Of a DNA stretch of 64,000 nt, positions 26,397-34,882 are shown piece after piece. The notes beneath the pieces are model-generated. The model had not been told where the DNA came from. It did no database searches and saw only the letters and a list, made by a program, of their open reading frames with translations. Origin of the DNA: Alkalicoccus daliensis. GTDB lineage: Bacteria; Bacillota; Bacilli; Bacillales; Salisediminibacteriaceae. The translations under genes and the position numbers were made by a program. The first letter of the stretch is position 1. Each line of letters starts with the position of its first letter. The stretch is from NCBI RefSeq assembly GCF_900103955.1, contig NZ_FNIL01000003.1:186001-250000 (forward strand), read 5' to 3'.

Positions 26397-27761
26397 ATGA
26401 AACATGTAGATACAAGAAAAGATAAAGCAGCATTATTCATAAGGATTTTATGGCCCATTATGGTTACACAGGTCAGTATGTTTGCAATGAACCTGGTTGA
26501 TACCATCATGTCCGGACGCGTCGGAACAGACGATCTCGCAGGAGTAGCGATCGGCTCCAGTCTGTGGATGCCGATTTTCACAGGAGTTAATGGAATACTG
26601 CTTGCAGTAACCACCATCGTCGCCTCACTCTCCGGAAGCGGGCAGAAAGATAAAATTTCAGGTACCGTTACGCAGGCAATTTATTTAGCTATGGTGCTTG
26701 CACTGTTTGTTTTTATCAGCGGATACTTTTTCCTGGAACCGATACTTTCTTTGATGAGTTTGACGGAGCCCGTGCATCATATTTCCTTTCATTATCTTGT
26801 CGGTCTTGCTTTTGGAGTTGTGCCTTTGTTTCTTGCCAGCGTGCTGCGGAATTTTTTCGACGGCCAGGGATTTACAAGGATAACAATGATTATTACAGTC
26901 GCAGCCGTTCCTTTTAACGTTTTATTAAATTACGGATTTATTTTCGGGAACTTTGGGCTGCCCCAGCTGGGAGGAATCGGAGCTGGATATGCGACAGCGG
27001 TCACCTACTGGATTATTTTCGGATTCAGCGTATGGATGACCTTCCGGGTTGCAGCGATCAAGCACTATAGGATTTTTCTGCATTGGGCAAAGCCTTCCTG
27101 GAACCACTGGAAAGAACAGCTTGCAATCGGCATTCCTATCGGTCTATCAATTTTCTTTGAATCCAGCATATTTTCTGTAGTGACGCTCCTGATGGGAGCA
27201 ATGTTTACCACGGTGACCATTGCGGCGCATCAGATTGCACTCAGTTTTACTACCCTGATTTTCATGATTCCGCTCAGTATTTCCATGGCGTTAACGATTG
27301 TCGTGGGATTTTCAGTAGGAGGCGGGAAAATAGAAGCTGCCAAAACTTATGCGCGCCTCGGGGTTTTTGGAGGTATCGGCTTTCTTGCAGTGGGTGCTGT
27401 ATTTCTTTACTTTTTCCGGGAACAAATCGCTTATTTTTATACAGACGACCCCGATGTCGTTATGATGGCGGGACAGTTTTTTATTATCGCTATCGTTTAT
27501 CAGCTTTCAGACGCCGCACAATCTGGTCTCCAGGGAGTCCTGCGGGGATATAAAGATGTGCAGATTCCGTTTATCATTGCTTTTACTTCCTATTGGATTA
27601 TAGGGATCCCGGCAGGCTATCTGCTCGCTGCTTTTTCCCAGCTTGGGCCATTTGGACTCTGGGTAGGCATCACGCTTGGATTAACCTTTGCAGCAGCCGG
27701 CTTCCAGCTCCGCCTCCGGATCATTCAGCGCAGAGCGGAATTACAATTTAAACAAGGCTGA
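26397..27761 (+). CDS. MATE family multidrug/sodium antiporter
   Basis: A 454-residue, 12-span membrane protein of the MATE (NorM-like) family. The two homologous halves begin near residues 10 and 240. Typical features are WPIMVTQVSMFAMNLVDTIM in helix 1 with VDTIMSGRVG, and VAVPFNVLLNYGFIFG-type segments in helices 5-6. These proteins export cationic drugs in exchange for Na+ or H+. The start ATG 26397 has AGGAG nine bases upstream. It is divergent from the RND pump, which makes a small efflux cluster with the ABC exporter. Confidence 0.92.
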   Translation: MKHVDTRKDKAALFIRILWPIMVTQVSMFAMNLVDTIMSGRVGTDDLAGVAIGSSLWMPIFTGVNGILLAVTTIVASLSGSGQKDKISGTVTQAIYLAMVLALFVFISGYFFLEPILSLMSLTEPVHHISFHYLVGLAFGVVPLFLASVLRNFFDGQGFTRITMIITVAAVPFNVLLNYGFIFGNFGLPQLGGIGAGYATAVTYWIIFGFSVWMTFRVAAIKHYRIFLHWAKPSWNHWKEQLAIGIPIGLSIFFESSIFSVVTLLMGAMFTTVTIAAHQIALSFTTLIFMIPLSISMALTIVVGFSVGGGKIEAAKTYARLGVFGGIGFLAVGAVFLYFFREQIAYFYTDDPDVVMMAGQFFIIAIVYQLSDAAQSGLQGVLRGYKDVQIPFIIAFTSYWIIGIPAGYLLAAFSQLGPFGLWVGITLGLTFAAAGFQLRLRIIQRRAELQFKQG

Positions 27762-27786
27762 GTATAGACTGCGGCAGGCCGATATG

Positions 27787-27822
27787 AAAAAGCGCGGAAA
27801 GAAAATTCTTCCCGCGCTTTTT
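27787..27822 (+). terminator. Intrinsic terminator after MATE gene
   Basis: Stem AAAAGCGCGG / CCCGCGCTTTTT with the T-run on the plus strand, about 25 bp after the MATE stop. Confidence 0.85.
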
Positions 27823-27926
27823 GTATGGAGATATATGCAAAGAATAAATATCCTTGCTGCTGGCTTCACTTATCAGAAATTTTTACCGTTTCTTTATGAT
27901 TTAAAGCAGCTTGAAATTTCTTCAGA

Positions 27927-28766
27927 TTACCGGGCACTGCTTTCCGGTGTTTTTCTTTCCACCTGCAGGATGGCAGGCTTTGCTGCTCTATCCAGTTTTG
28001 GAACCGTGGCAGAAGATGTATACCAGTAGGCACCTCCTACAAATACAATGCCGCCGATCATGTTTCCGATCGATACCGGGATAAGGTTGTGTGCCATTCC
28101 TGCCAGCGTCACAGTTTCAGGATGCGGCACGAGCAGTCCGATAGAAAGCAGCGTCATATTTGCGATGCTGTGCTCAAAGCCAGAAGTAATGAAAGCAAAC
28201 AGACACCAGAAGATCATGATTAGTTTTGCAGTATCACTTTTTAATTTAAAAGCACACCAGATCGCCAGACACACCAGAATGTTACAGAGAATTCCTCTTA
28301 CCAGCAGCTCCATAAAAGGAAGGTTCATTTTCACACTTGCTGTCGCCGTGATAAATTCTGCCGTTGCTCCCTGCCAGAGACCGGAATAAAAATATAGTAC
28401 AGCCGCTGTGACAGATCCTGCAAAATTAGCCAGAAAACCGAATCCCCATATTTTCCATGTATCTTTCCAGGTCGTTCTTTTTTCCAGTGTTCCAATTGTC
28501 ATAATCATATTATTACCTGTAAATAAGTCTGCCCCTGCCATCAGTACAAGGCTCAGGGCAATACCAAAGGAAACACCCATGACGATTCTTGCAAGCTCAG
28601 GGCTGATGGGAGAAAGCAGCCCGCCGATCGTGAATATAAGTATAATTCCTAATCCGATAAAAAACCCTGCCATCATGCCGGATACAAAAAATTTGCTTTT
28701 GCTCGTATTTATTTGATTCACTTTTAATGCAGCTGTATCTCCAAATGCCTGGATTACTTCTTTCAT
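27927..28766 (-). CDS. Formate/nitrite channel family transporter (FocA/NirC-like)
   Basis: A 279-residue, six-span membrane protein of the FNT family. It carries LMAGADLFTGNNMIM (central GADLFTGN motif) and later LVCLAIWCAF and FITSGFEHSIANM (conserved pore His region). I start at ATG 28766, with AAGGAG nine bases upstream. It is the last gene of a run nirB-nirD-SUMT, so nitrite is the likely ion, although formate is possible given the FdhF-like gene elsewhere. Gap to the SUMT stop is about 87 bp. Confidence 0.9.
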   Translation of the reverse strand: MKEVIQAFGDTAALKVNQINTSKSKFFVSGMMAGFFIGLGIILIFTIGGLLSPISPELARIVMGVSFGIALSLVLMAGADLFTGNNMIMTIGTLEKRTTWKDTWKIWGFGFLANFAGSVTAAVLYFYSGLWQGATAEFITATASVKMNLPFMELLVRGILCNILVCLAIWCAFKLKSDTAKLIMIFWCLFAFITSGFEHSIANMTLLSIGLLVPHPETVTLAGMAHNLIPVSIGNMIGGIVFVGGAYWYTSSATVPKLDRAAKPAILQVERKTPESSAR

Positions 28767-28853
28767 CTTAGACAACTCCTTAAATGTATTTGTGAAGTAT
28801 TGAACATGTATGTGTGAAGAGAAAGCCTTGTCTGGAAACAAGACTTATGCAAA

Positions 28854-30263
28854 TTATATGTTATGGACGGCTGGCCGCGTTCTGTTTTTCTGCCATTTCG
28901 TTAACTCTTCCTGTACTTCTTCATCTAAATGGGCAAAGCCTTTTTTCACTGCATAATTTTTTACCCGCGTTCCAATTGCGGCAAAGGATATTTCCCTCAG
29001 GTGTTCACTGCTGTATACGCAGCAGCCTTCCAGAAACCAGTCTACCGCAGATATGCTCGGGAAAATCACAGTTTCCCACGATTCTTCTTCCAGCAGCCGC
29101 TGGTCGATTACTGCAAACCGGGGATCCAGCTGTATACTGTGGGTAACGATGTTATTATCTTTATGCTGATACCCTACCTGCAGCATCTCTGCATCAGCAG
29201 AAGCAATCTTTTCCGACTGCAGACCGGCATGCTCCAGTACTTTCCGTGTCTTTTCGGATAAACAGAAAAGCTTGCGGGGGAGGTCCCGGATATCCCGTCC
29301 TTCTTCGTATAATGATTTAATCAGAATCGAGACACTTTCCGGTGCAGCAAACAGGACTTTTTCTGCGGAAAGAATCTGCTGGATCCAGCTGGGAGAAAGC
29401 GGTTCTTTTTGCAGCTTCAACGCTGGAAACGCATAGGCTTCAGCTCCCTGGTCCAAAAAATACTGTTCCAGTTCACTTTCCCCAGCAGAAGCTTTTGCCA
29501 CCAGAATCCTTTTTCCAAACATTCTTTTCTTTTCAAACCATTGCAGTTCTTCTCTTAATCCTACGACTTCCCCAATAATTGTCATAGCCGGATTTTTGAT
29601 ATCATGTGATTTTACTTTCTCTCCAATCGAAGTTAAGGTACCTTCCACTGTCCGTTGTTTTCCGGTCGTTGCCCATTCAATCACAGCGATTTTAGTTTCC
29701 GGGGAAAAACCCTGCTTGATTAATTCCTGGCAATGGTGCTCCAGATTTTTCACACCCATGTAATAGGCAATCGTATCGCCGTGTTCATCTTTATCATGCG
29801 GGCCGGTGCTGACCGCCTGGCAGGTATGCCCGGTGCGGATAGTAAAGCTGGTGCTGAGCTCACGGTGGGTAACCGGCATCCCGGCATAGTTTGCTGCAGC
29901 AATGCTTGAAGTAATTCCCGGCACGATCTCATAGCTGATTCCTGCATTTTTTAATGCGGCAGCCTCTTCAGCGACTCTGCCAAAAATGGAAGGGTCCCCT
30001 CCTTTTAAACGCACTGCAAATTTCCCTGCATTTCCAAGCTCCACCAGCATTTCATTAATTTTTTCCTGGCGCATCGTATGCCTGTCTGGAAGCTTCCCAC
30101 AGTAAATTAATTCACAGGAATCCGGTGTCAGACGAAGCAGTCTTGGATTCGCCAGCCGATCGTACAGGACAACATCCGCTTTCGCGAGACTTTCTTTTCC
30201 TTTTTCCGTAATTAAGCCGATATCGCCCGGGCCGGCGCCCACAAACGAAACAAAGCCACTCAT
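28854..30263 (-). CDS. Uroporphyrinogen-III C-methyltransferase fused to HemD-like domain
   Basis: A 469-residue bifunctional enzyme of siroheme synthesis. Residues 1-~245 are the SAM-dependent SUMT domain (FVSFVGAGPGDIGLIT, VVLYDRLANPRLL, RLKGGDPSIFGRVAEEA, YEIVPGITSSIAAANYAGMP). Residues ~250-470 resemble uroporphyrinogen-III synthase (HemD). I start at ATG 30263, with AGGTGGTG upstream; an in-frame GTG lies 12 bp earlier. It follows nirD by 12 bp and would supply siroheme to NirB. The fusion is a known layout in Firmicutes; whether the HemD half is active cannot be judged here. Confidence 0.9.
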   Translation of the reverse strand: MSGFVSFVGAGPGDIGLITEKGKESLAKADVVLYDRLANPRLLRLTPDSCELIYCGKLPDRHTMRQEKINEMLVELGNAGKFAVRLKGGDPSIFGRVAEEAAALKNAGISYEIVPGITSSIAAANYAGMPVTHRELSTSFTIRTGHTCQAVSTGPHDKDEHGDTIAYYMGVKNLEHHCQELIKQGFSPETKIAVIEWATTGKQRTVEGTLTSIGEKVKSHDIKNPAMTIIGEVVGLREELQWFEKKRMFGKRILVAKASAGESELEQYFLDQGAEAYAFPALKLQKEPLSPSWIQQILSAEKVLFAAPESVSILIKSLYEEGRDIRDLPRKLFCLSEKTRKVLEHAGLQSEKIASADAEMLQVGYQHKDNNIVTHSIQLDPRFAVIDQRLLEEESWETVIFPSISAVDWFLEGCCVYSSEHLREISFAAIGTRVKNYAVKKGFAHLDEEVQEELTKWQKNRTRPAVHNI

Positions 30264-30275
30264 GCTGTTCACCAC

Positions 30276-30593
30276 CTATATGGATACGAAAATATTTCCG
30301 TTTTCGATTACAGTTTCATAGGTTGGTACTTCTCCTTCATCCGGAGCCTGCACCTTCCCTGTTGTTAATGATACTTTCCAATTCTGTAAAGGACAATAGA
30401 CAAATTCTCCTGATACGATTCCTTCTGCCAGCGGTCCGTTTGTATGAGGGCACCTGCTGCCGACAGCCTTGATGGTTCCATCGCTGAGCCGAAAAAGTGC
30501 AATGGACGTACCGTAAACATTTACCTCTCTTCCTATAAAGGGAATTAATTCTTTTTCCGGCATAACCCGGATAAGACTTTTCGTCATATTCAT
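30276..30593 (-). CDS. nirD: Nitrite reductase small subunit NirD (Rieske-type)
   Basis: A 105-residue small subunit of NAD(P)H-dependent nitrite reductase. It has the Rieske fold pattern with C48 and H50 in SRCPHTNGP and C67 in YCPLQNWKV; the fourth ligand position, normally His in CPxHxW, is Gln70 (codon CAG). I use ATG 30593 with AGGAAGG upstream; an in-frame extension to 30662 is unlike the family. It sits between nirB (117 bp upstream) and the SUMT gene (12 bp downstream). Some NirD proteins lack cluster ligands altogether, so the subunit may be structural. Confidence 0.9.
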   Translation of the reverse strand: MNMTKSLIRVMPEKELIPFIGREVNVYGTSIALFRLSDGTIKAVGSRCPHTNGPLAEGIVSGEFVYCPLQNWKVSLTTGKVQAPDEGEVPTYETVIENGNIFVSI

Positions 30594-30710
30594 TAGAAAC
30601 ACCTTCCTATTCAGTAATATTAAGCTCAGGACAGGAGGAAGAACTAATTCCTCCTGGTGCAAGGATATTAAATTATTTCTGTAAAAGCATGCGCGCTTTT
30701 CGATTTTCTC

Positions 30711-33113
30711 TTATACTCGAGTAATTTCGTACATTTTCTTTTCCTGTGTCTTCGCGAGCATTGCGCTCCATGCTTCCTGATACGTGTCCTTCGCTTCAGT
30801 AAAGCGATTTTCATAATAGGTGCGCTGCTTTTCATCCTGCAGCATTACTTTTATTGTATCGACTCCCAGCCGGTCCACCCACGGAGCAGTTCTTTCGCCA
30901 TAAATGCCGGTTTCCCGGTAATACTGCACGTAGGCTTTCGCATAGGCAATTACTTCATCTTCTGTCGCTACAATTTTTACGAAGTCACATTCTCTGATTT
31001 CCGTGCCGCCGTTTCCTCCGATGTAAAGCTGGTAGCCGTTATCGACACAGATCACACCAAAGTCTTTCGTCAGTGCTTCAGAACAGTTGCGCGGGCAGCC
31101 TGCCACACCCATTTTCATTTTGTGCGGAGTGTCCACCATTTCCAGTTCCTGCTCCAGCCGGATTCCCAGTCGGAGGGAATCCTGGGTGCCGAAGCGGCAG
31201 AATTGAGAACCGACACAAGATTTCACGTTTCTTAAAGACTTGGAATATGCGTATCCGGACCGCATACCAAGTTCTTCCCAAACATGCGGCAGATCTTCTT
31301 TTTTCACGCCGTACAAACCGATTCTGCTTGCTCCGGTTATTTTCACAAGAGGCACGTCATACTTTTTCGCCACCTCTCCCATTTTCACTAAATCTTCTGC
31401 AGTTGTCGTGCCTCCATACATTCTTGGCACGACAGAGAAAGTGCCGTCTTTCTGGATGTTCCCTTCCATCCGCTCATTTACAAGACGGGACGCTTTATCA
31501 TCCGCATAAGTTTCCGGACGAAGCATTCTCATATAATAATTCAAGGCTGGACGGCACTTTGCGCAACCCTCTTTGTTTTTAAATTCAAGTACGTATCTTA
31601 TTTCCTGCGGTGTCTGCAGTCCCTTTTCTTTAATTTCCGCCACTACCTCATCACGGGTAAGAGCTGTACATTCACACATCCCGTTTTTCTGTGCAGCTGC
31701 ATCGTAGCCCGCTCCAAGCGTCAGTGCAAGAATTCCCTCTACCATCGGCTGGCATTTCCCGCAGGAAGCACCTGCTTTCGTACAGGTTTTCACTTCTTCA
31801 TATGTTGTCAGATTATCTTCTAGAATAGACTGCACTATTTTCCCTTTCGTTACCCCATTACATCCGCAGACCGTTTCTTCCGCCGGCATTTCTGCCAGCA
31901 AATCAGCTTCATCCTCTTCTCCCGCTTTCTGGAAAACAGCAGCAGTCGTAAAATCTGAAATATCGGTTTCGTTTTTCAGCATAGAGAAGAGGCGGTTTCC
32001 ATCACCAGCATCTCCGTAGAGAACGATACCGGTAATTTTATTTTCTTTCACAAGAATTTTCTTATATACACCAGCTACAGCGTCCTGCACAACGATTGCA
32101 TCTGTTTCATCATCTTCATGAATGTCCCCGCCGGAAAAAAGATCACATCCTGCCACTTTCAGCTGGGTGGAAAGCACCGTTCCCTGGTACCCCGGACTTT
32201 TTATTTCCGTCAGGTGAGCTGCCAGCACTCTTCCCTGCTCAAATAATGGAGCAACAAGTCCGTAAGTCATACCATTATGTTCTGCACACTCCCCGACTGC
32301 ATAAACAGAAGGATCAGAAGTCTCCATATAGTCATTGACTACAATTGCGCGGTTTACTTCCAGTCCGCTCTTTTCCGCAAGTGCTGTATTTGGCCGGATT
32401 CCTACTGCCATCACTACGAGGTCGCAGGCAAGTTCTTCCCCGTCTTTGAATCGGATCCCTTCTACATGAGTCTCTCCTAAAATTTCTTCCGTCTGTTTTT
32501 CCATTTTAAATTTCATACCCTGCTTTTCAAGATCCTTTTTCAGCATTCTTGCTGCAGGCGCATCCAGCTGCTGTTCCATTAGTGTCGGAAGCAGGTGTAC
32601 TACGTGGACCTCCATCCCCTGGTCGATCAATCCTCTCGCTGCTTCAAGTCCAAGCAGGCCGCCACCGATAACAACCGCTTTCGTTTTACACTGAGCTGCC
32701 TGCATCATTTTCTCCGTATCTTCAATTGTCCGAAAGCCAACAACTCCTTCGAGCCTGCTTCCCGGCAGCGGAAGAATAAATGAGCTTGACCCGGTAGCAA
32801 TGATTAACTCATCGTAATGAATTTCTTTGCCATACTCGGTTTCCACAATTTTTTCTCCACGGTCAATCTCGATCGCTTTTTCCCCTGTGATAAGCGTAAT
32901 GTTATTTTCTGTATACCAGTTCCAGTCATTAATTGTGATCTCATCCAGAGACGTTTTCCCCTGCAGTACGTTGGATAACATAATCCGGTTATAGTTTGGA
33001 TACGGCTCATCGCCGATGATTGTAATTTCATATCGCGTGTTATCTCTTTGCAGCAGTTCCTCCAGCGTCTTTACCCCGGCCATTCCGTTTCCGATCATTA
33101 CCAGCTTTTTCAT
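30711..33113 (-). CDS. nirB: Assimilatory-type nitrite reductase large subunit NirB
   Basis: An 800-residue enzyme reducing nitrite to ammonium with NAD(P)H. Domains in order: FAD/NAD(P)H reductase (MIGNGMAGVKTLEELL at residues ~5-20, VVIGGGLLGLEAARGL ~146-161), BFD-like [2Fe-2S] segment (CGCNGVTKGKIV, CTKAGASCGKCQPMV ~415-460), a further Cys pair (CAKCRPALNYY), then the ferredoxin-like and siroheme/[4Fe-4S] domains with CVGSQFCRFG and GCPRNCSEA. The start ATG 33113 follows AAAGGGG. It leads the minus-strand run nirB-nirD-SUMT-FNT. ResD-like motifs lie about 130-180 bp upstream, suggesting low-oxygen or nitrite control. Confidence 0.95.
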   Translation of the reverse strand: MKKLVMIGNGMAGVKTLEELLQRDNTRYEITIIGDEPYPNYNRIMLSNVLQGKTSLDEITINDWNWYTENNITLITGEKAIEIDRGEKIVETEYGKEIHYDELIIATGSSSFILPLPGSRLEGVVGFRTIEDTEKMMQAAQCKTKAVVIGGGLLGLEAARGLIDQGMEVHVVHLLPTLMEQQLDAPAARMLKKDLEKQGMKFKMEKQTEEILGETHVEGIRFKDGEELACDLVVMAVGIRPNTALAEKSGLEVNRAIVVNDYMETSDPSVYAVGECAEHNGMTYGLVAPLFEQGRVLAAHLTEIKSPGYQGTVLSTQLKVAGCDLFSGGDIHEDDETDAIVVQDAVAGVYKKILVKENKITGIVLYGDAGDGNRLFSMLKNETDISDFTTAAVFQKAGEEDEADLLAEMPAEETVCGCNGVTKGKIVQSILEDNLTTYEEVKTCTKAGASCGKCQPMVEGILALTLGAGYDAAAQKNGMCECTALTRDEVVAEIKEKGLQTPQEIRYVLEFKNKEGCAKCRPALNYYMRMLRPETYADDKASRLVNERMEGNIQKDGTFSVVPRMYGGTTTAEDLVKMGEVAKKYDVPLVKITGASRIGLYGVKKEDLPHVWEELGMRSGYAYSKSLRNVKSCVGSQFCRFGTQDSLRLGIRLEQELEMVDTPHKMKMGVAGCPRNCSEALTKDFGVICVDNGYQLYIGGNGGTEIRECDFVKIVATEDEVIAYAKAYVQYYRETGIYGERTAPWVDRLGVDTIKVMLQDEKQRTYYENRFTEAKDTYQEAWSAMLAKTQEKKMYEITRV

Positions 33114-33240
33114 TTTCTCTATACCCCTTTCATCTTGTTCACTTCTTCACATAAAACCTGATACTAAAAATAATTTTTCTTCATGAAAGATATTGAAATT
33201 CTTTCAAGTTAATTTTTAAGAACTACTTTTATGTTCAGTG

Positions 33241-33290
33241 ATTCACAAGAACAGGCAAAAGAAAAAGCTCATATGCTCAATCATTCACAA
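33241..33290 (-). promoter_or_regulatory. Two ResD-like direct repeats upstream of nirB
   Basis: Minus strand carries CTTGTGAATCACTGAACATA and ATTGTGAATGATTGAGCATA; the cores TTGTGAAT lie at 33241-33248 and 33283-33290, exactly 42 bp (four helical turns) apart. The B. subtilis ResD motif is TTTGTGAAT, and ResD activates nasD there. The rest of 33114-33427 holds no gene. Confidence 0.6.
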
Positions 33291-33427
33291 TTACCTGTAA
33301 AAAAAGTGATGTAAAGCAGCTCTTATGTTTTTAATAACTTAAGTATATACGATACTGCATTAAAGTCATCTGGAAAATGAAAGAAAATAGTGAACATTTT
33401 ATGGACAAATTATCTCATTAGAATTCT

Positions 33428-33490
33428 CGTGGCAGGTGAAGGAGCCCGCAGGCGTACCTTCCTTCTGCCAACACCAGCCTTCACTGAGCT
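33428..33490 (+). repeat. B-type structured repeat, short 3' fragment
   Basis: GGAGCCCGCAGGCGTACCTTCCT at 33440-33462 (shown here as GGAGCCCGCAGG and GCGTACCTTCCT) matches the 3' end of the element at 55440-55465. It is followed by GCCTTCACTGAGC and a T-run that may end the upstream transcript. Confidence 0.5.
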
Positions 33491-33513
33491 TTTTTAAAGA
33501 GACTTTATTCTCC

Positions 33514-33864
33514 CTACTGCAAATATATTATCGTCGCTGTAAAGAAAACAACGAGCAGCCCTGCACCCGCTCCTGCAGACACCATTGCCTGGCGGAGGGA
33601 AATTTTTGAATCGTTATTTTCCTCCTTCTCTGCAGTATTCGTTTCAATCGTTTTGAACTTTTTAGGAGCCTTCGTGCCGTATATAGTCGGCCTTGGAACC
33701 TTGGAAGTCGTAATAGAACGGATAATTAGAGGCAGGAATGCAAAAATACCTGCAGCGACTAAAAACAATAAAAATAGATTCGTATAGTCAGTTGTAAAAG
33801 CAAATGCACTAATCCCAGCTGCTGCAACTGCTCCTGTGATAATACCTATTATTAAATTTTTCAT
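33514..33864 (-). CDS. Small membrane protein of unknown function
   Basis: A 116-residue protein with three predicted membrane segments: residues ~3-24 (LIIGIITGAVAAAGISAFAF), ~30-50 (LFLLFLVAAGIFAFLPLII) and ~92-115 (GAGAGLLVVFFTATIIYL). Between the second and third is a basic-then-acidic hydrophilic loop (SKVPRPTIYGTKAPKKFK, EKEENNDSK). The start ATG 33864 follows GGGAGG, so it is a real gene. I do not recognise the family. It is monocistronic, between the esterase and nirB. Confidence 0.7.
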   Translation of the reverse strand: MKNLIIGIITGAVAAAGISAFAFTTDYTNLFLLFLVAAGIFAFLPLIIRSITTSKVPRPTIYGTKAPKKFKTIETNTAEKEENNDSKISLRQAMVSAGAGAGLLVVFFTATIIYLQ

Positions 33865-33991
33865 ACAGCGCCTCCCGCCTTCAATAAATCAATGGAGAAA
33901 AAATTATATTCCTGTCTGCCTGTTACCTGTTTTTCTCCTGTGGTAAACTAACCATTATTTAATACTGAACAGGTGAGAACTCTTTAAATTC

Positions 33992-34762
33992 CTACCTTTC
34001 TTTCAGCGGAAGCCAGGAAAGCACCTCCTGAATTTTTTTGTCCCAGTATCCCCATTCATGCTCCCCAGCTTCAAAGTCAGTCCGGATTTGATAATTCAAT
34101 TGATTACACCACTGCTGAAAACGCTGATTATCTTCAAATAAAAAGTCTTCTGTGCCGCAGCACTGGAAGATCTCCGGCCTGTCTTCGGCTTCTGCCAGCT
34201 TTTCAATAAGATAAAACAAATCCTGTGAAGAGCCTTCGATATTCTCTTTATCAAAAATGAGAGAAAACATTTCCTCCTCTGATTCTTTTACACGGGAAAC
34301 GATATCGAGCGCACCGGAGAGTGAAGCCGCAGCTGCAAATTTTTCCGGATAGTTTAATGCCCACTTTAATGCACCATACCCGCCCATGGATATTCCGGCT
34401 GTAAAATTATCTTCTCTTTTATCTGATAAAGGAAAGAAAGACCGGGCCACGGCTGGTAATTCCTCTGTCAGGAATGTCCAGTACTTATTTCCATAATTCA
34501 TATCCGTATAAAAACTCCGGTCTACCTGCGGCATTACTACTGCAAGACCGAGCGGAGCAGCGTATCGTTCCAGGGAGGTGCGTCTTGTCCAAATCGTGTG
34601 ATCATCCGTTAATCCGTGCAGCAGGAAGAGTGTTTGATGCTTTTCCCCGCCTTTGCTGCTCTCCATCCCTATCTGCCGGATGGCAGGCTGAGGCAGTATT
34701 ACTGTCATCGAGGTACTTAATTCCAATACTTCTGAGAAAAAATCGCATTTTATCAGTGCCAA
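33992..34762 (-). CDS. Alpha/beta hydrolase, EstA/esterase-D-like
   Basis: A 256-residue hydrolase of the tributyrin esterase / S-formylglutathione-hydrolase-like branch. The nucleophile is Ser in AGISMGGYGALKWAL (about residue 125). LFLLHGLTDDHTIWTRRTS holds the oxyanion HG motif, and GEHEWGYWDKKI carries the catalytic His; the acid is probably in CGTEDFLFEDN. It is cytoplasmic, with no signal peptide. The start ATG 34762 follows GGAGAGA. It lies alone between narK and a small membrane protein gene. Role: short-chain acyl ester hydrolysis; formaldehyde detoxification is possible but unsupported. Confidence 0.85.
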   Translation of the reverse strand: MALIKCDFFSEVLELSTSMTVILPQPAIRQIGMESSKGGEKHQTLFLLHGLTDDHTIWTRRTSLERYAAPLGLAVVMPQVDRSFYTDMNYGNKYWTFLTEELPAVARSFFPLSDKREDNFTAGISMGGYGALKWALNYPEKFAAAASLSGALDIVSRVKESEEEMFSLIFDKENIEGSSQDLFYLIEKLAEAEDRPEIFQCCGTEDFLFEDNQRFQQWCNQLNYQIRTDFEAGEHEWGYWDKKIQEVLSWLPLKER

Positions 34763-34810
34763 CGGGATCTCTCCTTTTCATGTCATATTTTTATTGTACT
34801 TGAAAACAGC

Positions 34811-34844
34811 AAAAGCCGGGAAGAAATGATTCCCCCCGGTTTTT
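34811..34844. terminator. Terminator between narK and esterase genes
   Basis: Stem AAAAGCCGGGAA / TTCCCCCCGGTTTTT with flanking A- and T-runs, 39 bp after the narK stop. Confidence 0.75.
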
Positions 34845-34882
34845 ACTGAATATTTTATAGCTGCGAAGCAGGTATTTTTTGC

